Positions 45,262 to 47,923 of a stretch of 47,923 nt of DNA are shown here, one piece after another. The position numbers and the translations under genes are program-made. How positions within the stretch are numbered: the first letter of the stretch is position 1; every line of letters starts with the position of its first letter. Under the pieces are notes generated by a model. The model was not told the origin of the DNA, ran no database searches, and saw nothing but the letters and a program-made list of their open reading frames with translations. Source of the DNA: a virus; IMG/VR virus record IMGVR_UViG_3300018080_000255, positions 1-47,923 of that record; one strand, 5' to 3'.

Positions 45262-47841
45262 TCAACGTCCCTTTCTTTTCTTTGCGTATTGTTCCGATAG
45301 ACTTCTCCGTTTCCGTCTTGGGGCGGGCTTTGCCTTTCCATCGGAACGGACGCAAGCCCCTTGGAACGAAGACACAACAACGCAACCAACACAACAGTCA
45401 AGCCAATCATTGTCCGGGCGTCCTTCCCGTTCCATCCACATGTCTTTTGACAACCCGCGGGCAAGGACCGTTTCCGGATATTCGGAATTACAAAGGTGAT
45501 TGCAAAACATGGAATGAGATTGAGGCGGGGCGTCAAACAATACAAAGCTTCCCGGGCTTCCGTAGGGTGAAGAAAAGCGAGAATGAAGAAACGTCTTCAC
45601 GCGGTTGACGTCCGCGGTCAAGTGGTATTGCCCTATGGGGTCCGGTTTGTATACCCAACAAACTTCTTTGACTTCCGGGTTGACTTGGTCTTCAAACAAC
45701 CAACCGCGGGTCCGGGTGAATTCTTCAAATTGCTTCCGCGTTGGTGGCATTGGTTGCCCGTAGTATGGGAGAAGTTCCGGACGTCCGCTTTCACGGATGA
45801 AGCGTTTCGTTGTTTCGGACGCCTTTCCCCAACGGGTGTCAATCGCAAGCTTGGGAATCCGTTCCGGGGTTTGGTGTCCGTCTTCCCGGATGAAGTCTTT
45901 GGAAAGAAGAAAGTTGGTTCCCATTGTCAACGCGTGATATATCTTGGCTTCAAAGGGGGCTTGGTATTTCCCGGACTTGTTCTTGACCGCCTTTCCTTTT
46001 TGTTCCGGATAAGCCCGGAAGAATTCACGCGTTAGAAGTCCCCAACCTTGGGTCTGATATTTCTGGAAATAAATTGAATTCACTTCGGGCCAAGTTCCGT
46101 AGTCAATGAAATAGCCGTTGAAGTTTCTTTCACAAGCAAGAACCGCCCAAAACAGTATTTCATCTTGGACGTCCATGAAGGCGGACAAGATAGAACAATC
46201 CGCGGGGATATGGCCGCGGGTCAACTTGACGGTCTTTTCCGCCAATTGGTCCGCGGTCAACATTGTGGTCAAACCTTCTTCCCCTGCCCGTCTTGGTTTG
46301 TTTTGGTATTCCGCAACAAAGGTCAACGGGTTCATGAACCGCAAGTTGAACGCGTGTTGTTGGGCGGAAATCTCGGTCTTCTTGTTGAAGCGTTGGTCCC
46401 ATGAAACAATGAACCCTTCATCCATTATCTTTTGGTGTTTCTTATACAACTCCGTTGCCAACCGCAAGTCTTTGTATAAACGAAGACTTTGCTTTCTTTG
46501 TTCCGCATATTCGTTCCACAACTTCCCCGCTTCGGTGTCCAAAGAAATGTCGTTGTCCGTGATTCCATCGGGCCAACGTTGAACCATTGAACAACGTTCC
46601 CCCCTCCATTCCGGTTTCAATGTTTGGTCAAGATAAGTGTCTGAAACGTCCCCTTCCCGAATCACGGTCATTGGCATGATTGCCGCAATGGTTTCCCCCG
46701 GACCGGCCAAACCTTGGACCGCCCCGTCAATCAACCTAATAGTCTTTTCACAAGCGGCGGGACTTTCCGCCCGTTGGTCTTTTTGAATATCGTCAAGCAA
46801 GACAACGTCCGGGCGGGGTTGTTCCAACAACACGGGATGAACTTCCGCTTCCCCGCGGATGGAACCTTCAATCCCGGACGTTGTCACAACCGTCCCCGCG
46901 GACTTCGGAATATAGCTTTGGAATTCTTCAAGGTATGTCATGAATTCCGGACAATGTTTCAAATAGGGTTGGGCGTCTTCTTCCGGAAGCAATACGCAAG
47001 GATACCGGATTGAATCACTTCCCCATTCAACGTGGGTTGGTTCCCCAAGATACAATTGACCCTTGGCAAGTTGGAATCTATTTTCAAGACGCTTGAAGGG
47101 GTATCCGATTTCCGGGAAGTCTTGTTGAAGAAGGTTGGAACGGAACCAATAGGTTTTGACAAAATCCAAAGTTTGGACCGCCTTTTGTTGTTGGCTTCCA
47201 ACGAAGAACGGGAAGCGGCGGTGTCCATAAGCGGTCCCCCACAACATGGAGGAACGGCAAAGGGCAGTCTTGCCCCCGCCCCGCGGCATAGCCAAGGCAA
47301 ACATTCCGCCTTCAATGAAGACGGTTTGGATTGTGTTGATACAACGGGTTTGGTCTTCGGACCATGAAAGATAGAAGACGGGGGCAAGGTATGTTTCACA
47401 AAACTTTTTCAAGTCATGTTGGCAAGCCAAGCGGCGGTCCCAATCAATGTCTTCCACTGGCAAAGGGGCAATGTCCCGGGCAGTCTGGGAAACCCGTTGC
47501 TTGTATACGTTGGAACGTTCCCGCTTCTTCTCCCCTGCCCGAAGGTCTTTGACCTTGTCCCGCTTCTTCGGACGGACCTTGGCCGCTTTCTTTTTGGCTT
47601 CCGTTGCTATCTTGTCCGCCGCTTCCTTGGGTCCCTTCGGGACCTTCTGGGAAGAACTAGCCCGCTTCTTCTTTTTGGCGGTCTTCGTCTTGGCCCCGGA
47701 CGCCCGTTTCCCGGGCCCCTTGGTCTTGGGCGTCTTCTTTGTGGGCTTCTTCTTCGGGGCCCGTTTCCGCTTGCGTCCGGGCTTGGAACCGCCCTTCCCG
47801 TCCGTGTTTCCCGGAAGTTCCGTGTTCAATAGGTTGGACAT
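45262..47841 (-). CDS. Terminase large subunit (gpA-like)
   Basis: 859 residues. The first 115 are a very Lys/Arg/Pro-rich extension that probably binds DNA. From about 135 the packaging ATPase begins: FYLSWSEDQTRCINTI, FALAMPRGGGKTAL (Walker A, 185-193), and later PDVVLLDDIQKD (Walker B). The nuclease part starts near SILSAFMDVQDEILFW and ends with GRPDNDWLDCCVGC. The family is that of lambda gpA, which makes staggered cuts at cos. No small subunit is evident; the extension may replace it. ATG 47841 has AGGAAAA upstream, and a TTG at 47850 is an alternative. Confidence 0.92.
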   Translation of the reverse strand: MSNLLNTELPGNTDGKGGSKPGRKRKRAPKKKPTKKTPKTKGPGKRASGAKTKTAKKKKRASSSQKVPKGPKEAADKIATEAKKKAAKVRPKKRDKVKDLRAGEKKRERSNVYKQRVSQTARDIAPLPVEDIDWDRRLACQHDLKKFCETYLAPVFYLSWSEDQTRCINTIQTVFIEGGMFALAMPRGGGKTALCRSSMLWGTAYGHRRFPFFVGSQQQKAVQTLDFVKTYWFRSNLLQQDFPEIGYPFKRLENRFQLAKGQLYLGEPTHVEWGSDSIRYPCVLLPEEDAQPYLKHCPEFMTYLEEFQSYIPKSAGTVVTTSGIEGSIRGEAEVHPVLLEQPRPDVVLLDDIQKDQRAESPAACEKTIRLIDGAVQGLAGPGETIAAIMPMTVIREGDVSDTYLDQTLKPEWRGERCSMVQRWPDGITDNDISLDTEAGKLWNEYAEQRKQSLRLYKDLRLATELYKKHQKIMDEGFIVSWDQRFNKKTEISAQQHAFNLRFMNPLTFVAEYQNKPRRAGEEGLTTMLTADQLAEKTVKLTRGHIPADCSILSAFMDVQDEILFWAVLACERNFNGYFIDYGTWPEVNSIYFQKYQTQGWGLLTREFFRAYPEQKGKAVKNKSGKYQAPFEAKIYHALTMGTNFLLSKDFIREDGHQTPERIPKLAIDTRWGKASETTKRFIRESGRPELLPYYGQPMPPTRKQFEEFTRTRGWLFEDQVNPEVKEVCWVYKPDPIGQYHLTADVNRVKTFLHSRFSSPYGSPGSFVLFDAPPQSHSMFCNHLCNSEYPETVLARGLSKDMWMEREGRPDNDWLDCCVGCVVVSSFQGACVRSDGKAKPAPRRKRRSLSEQYAKKRKGR

Positions 47842-47923
47842 TATTGACAAATTTTCCTGTTATTATTGGGGATTATCAAGAACCCCCCAAGAGGGGTGGG
47901 ACAACTTTCATAGCAAAATGCAC
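47842..47923. other. Right-end region upstream of terminase
   Basis: 82 bp without a gene. It holds the terminase ribosome site, an AT-rich stretch (AATTTTCCTGTTATTATTGGGG) and a small hairpin CCCC-CCAAGA-GGGG (47884-47897). If the genome is circularised, it joins the 87-bp gap at the left end, giving about 170 bp between the last and first genes of the leftward transcript. That is where a cos site or the late promoter could be. Confidence 0.4.

Noticed and set aside
1-47923. Integrase, excisionase, CI-type repressor or transposase
   Set aside because: No tyrosine or serine recombinase motifs, no helix-turn-helix repressor beside the divergent promoter, and no terminal inverted repeats or transposase were seen.

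Overview
The window reads as a complete or nearly complete genome of a tailed, siphovirus-like bacteriophage. Read along the minus strand from the right end, it has the classical order: terminase, head and connector genes, portal, protease-capsid fusion, decoration proteins, tail tube, tail chaperones, tape measure, tail-tip proteins, and then replication and nucleotide genes at the left. One block of rightward genes (12.7-19.9 kb) interrupts this. I see no integrase and no recognisable lysogeny repressor, and the DNA polymerase carries Phe at the position equivalent to 762, so a virulent lifestyle is more likely than not. The host cannot be fixed from sequence. A phage-borne CsrA, three sulfotransferase domains, LamG-like domains and Ser-rich linkers would suit an aquatic bacterium with a polysaccharide- or protein-rich surface, and Planctomycetota is a weak guess.

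Layout. (1) 0.1-12.4 kb, minus: small zinc/membrane protein, CsrA, glycosyltransferase-like protein, primase-helicase, family A DNA polymerase, two PD-(D/E)XK nucleases, an acidic SSB-like protein, a Sak4-like RecA NTPase, a sulfotransferase and a family 4 uracil-DNA glycosylase. (2) 12.4-14.6 kb: regulatory regions with a leftward sigma70-like promoter (12.5 kb) and a rightward one (14.43 kb). (3) 12.7-19.9 kb, plus: DGQHR/ParB-like protein, RHH-like regulator candidate, SprT-like metalloprotein, UvrD-like helicase and unknowns, separated by hairpin terminators. (4) 20.3-23.3 kb, minus: a translationally coupled glycan cassette (GT32-like/methyltransferase fusion and GT25-like/sulfotransferase fusion) directly behind a Ser-rich tail protein. 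(5) 23.3-36.9 kb: tail genes, with a central group of secreted or membrane proteins and a papain-like peptidase. (6) 37-47.9 kb: capsid, portal, another sulfotransferase, small structural proteins, an NrdR-type zinc ribbon and the terminase.

Regulation looks unusually uniform. Most genes start with a TTGAAAGGG-type ribosome site. Upstream of many lie a palindrome GTTGTATACAAC (5 sites) or a related GTGTAAAC(G) element (11 sites), usually 10-25 nt before the start codon. An 11-mer, TTGGGTTTATT, occurs 14 times, always on the plus strand. Codon use is extreme: Glu is nearly always GAA, Gln CAA, Lys AAG, and Leu TTG or CTT.

The most promising undescribed system is the 20.3-24.6 kb cassette. It may build and sulfate a glycan on the neighbouring Ser-rich tail protein, or on the host surface.
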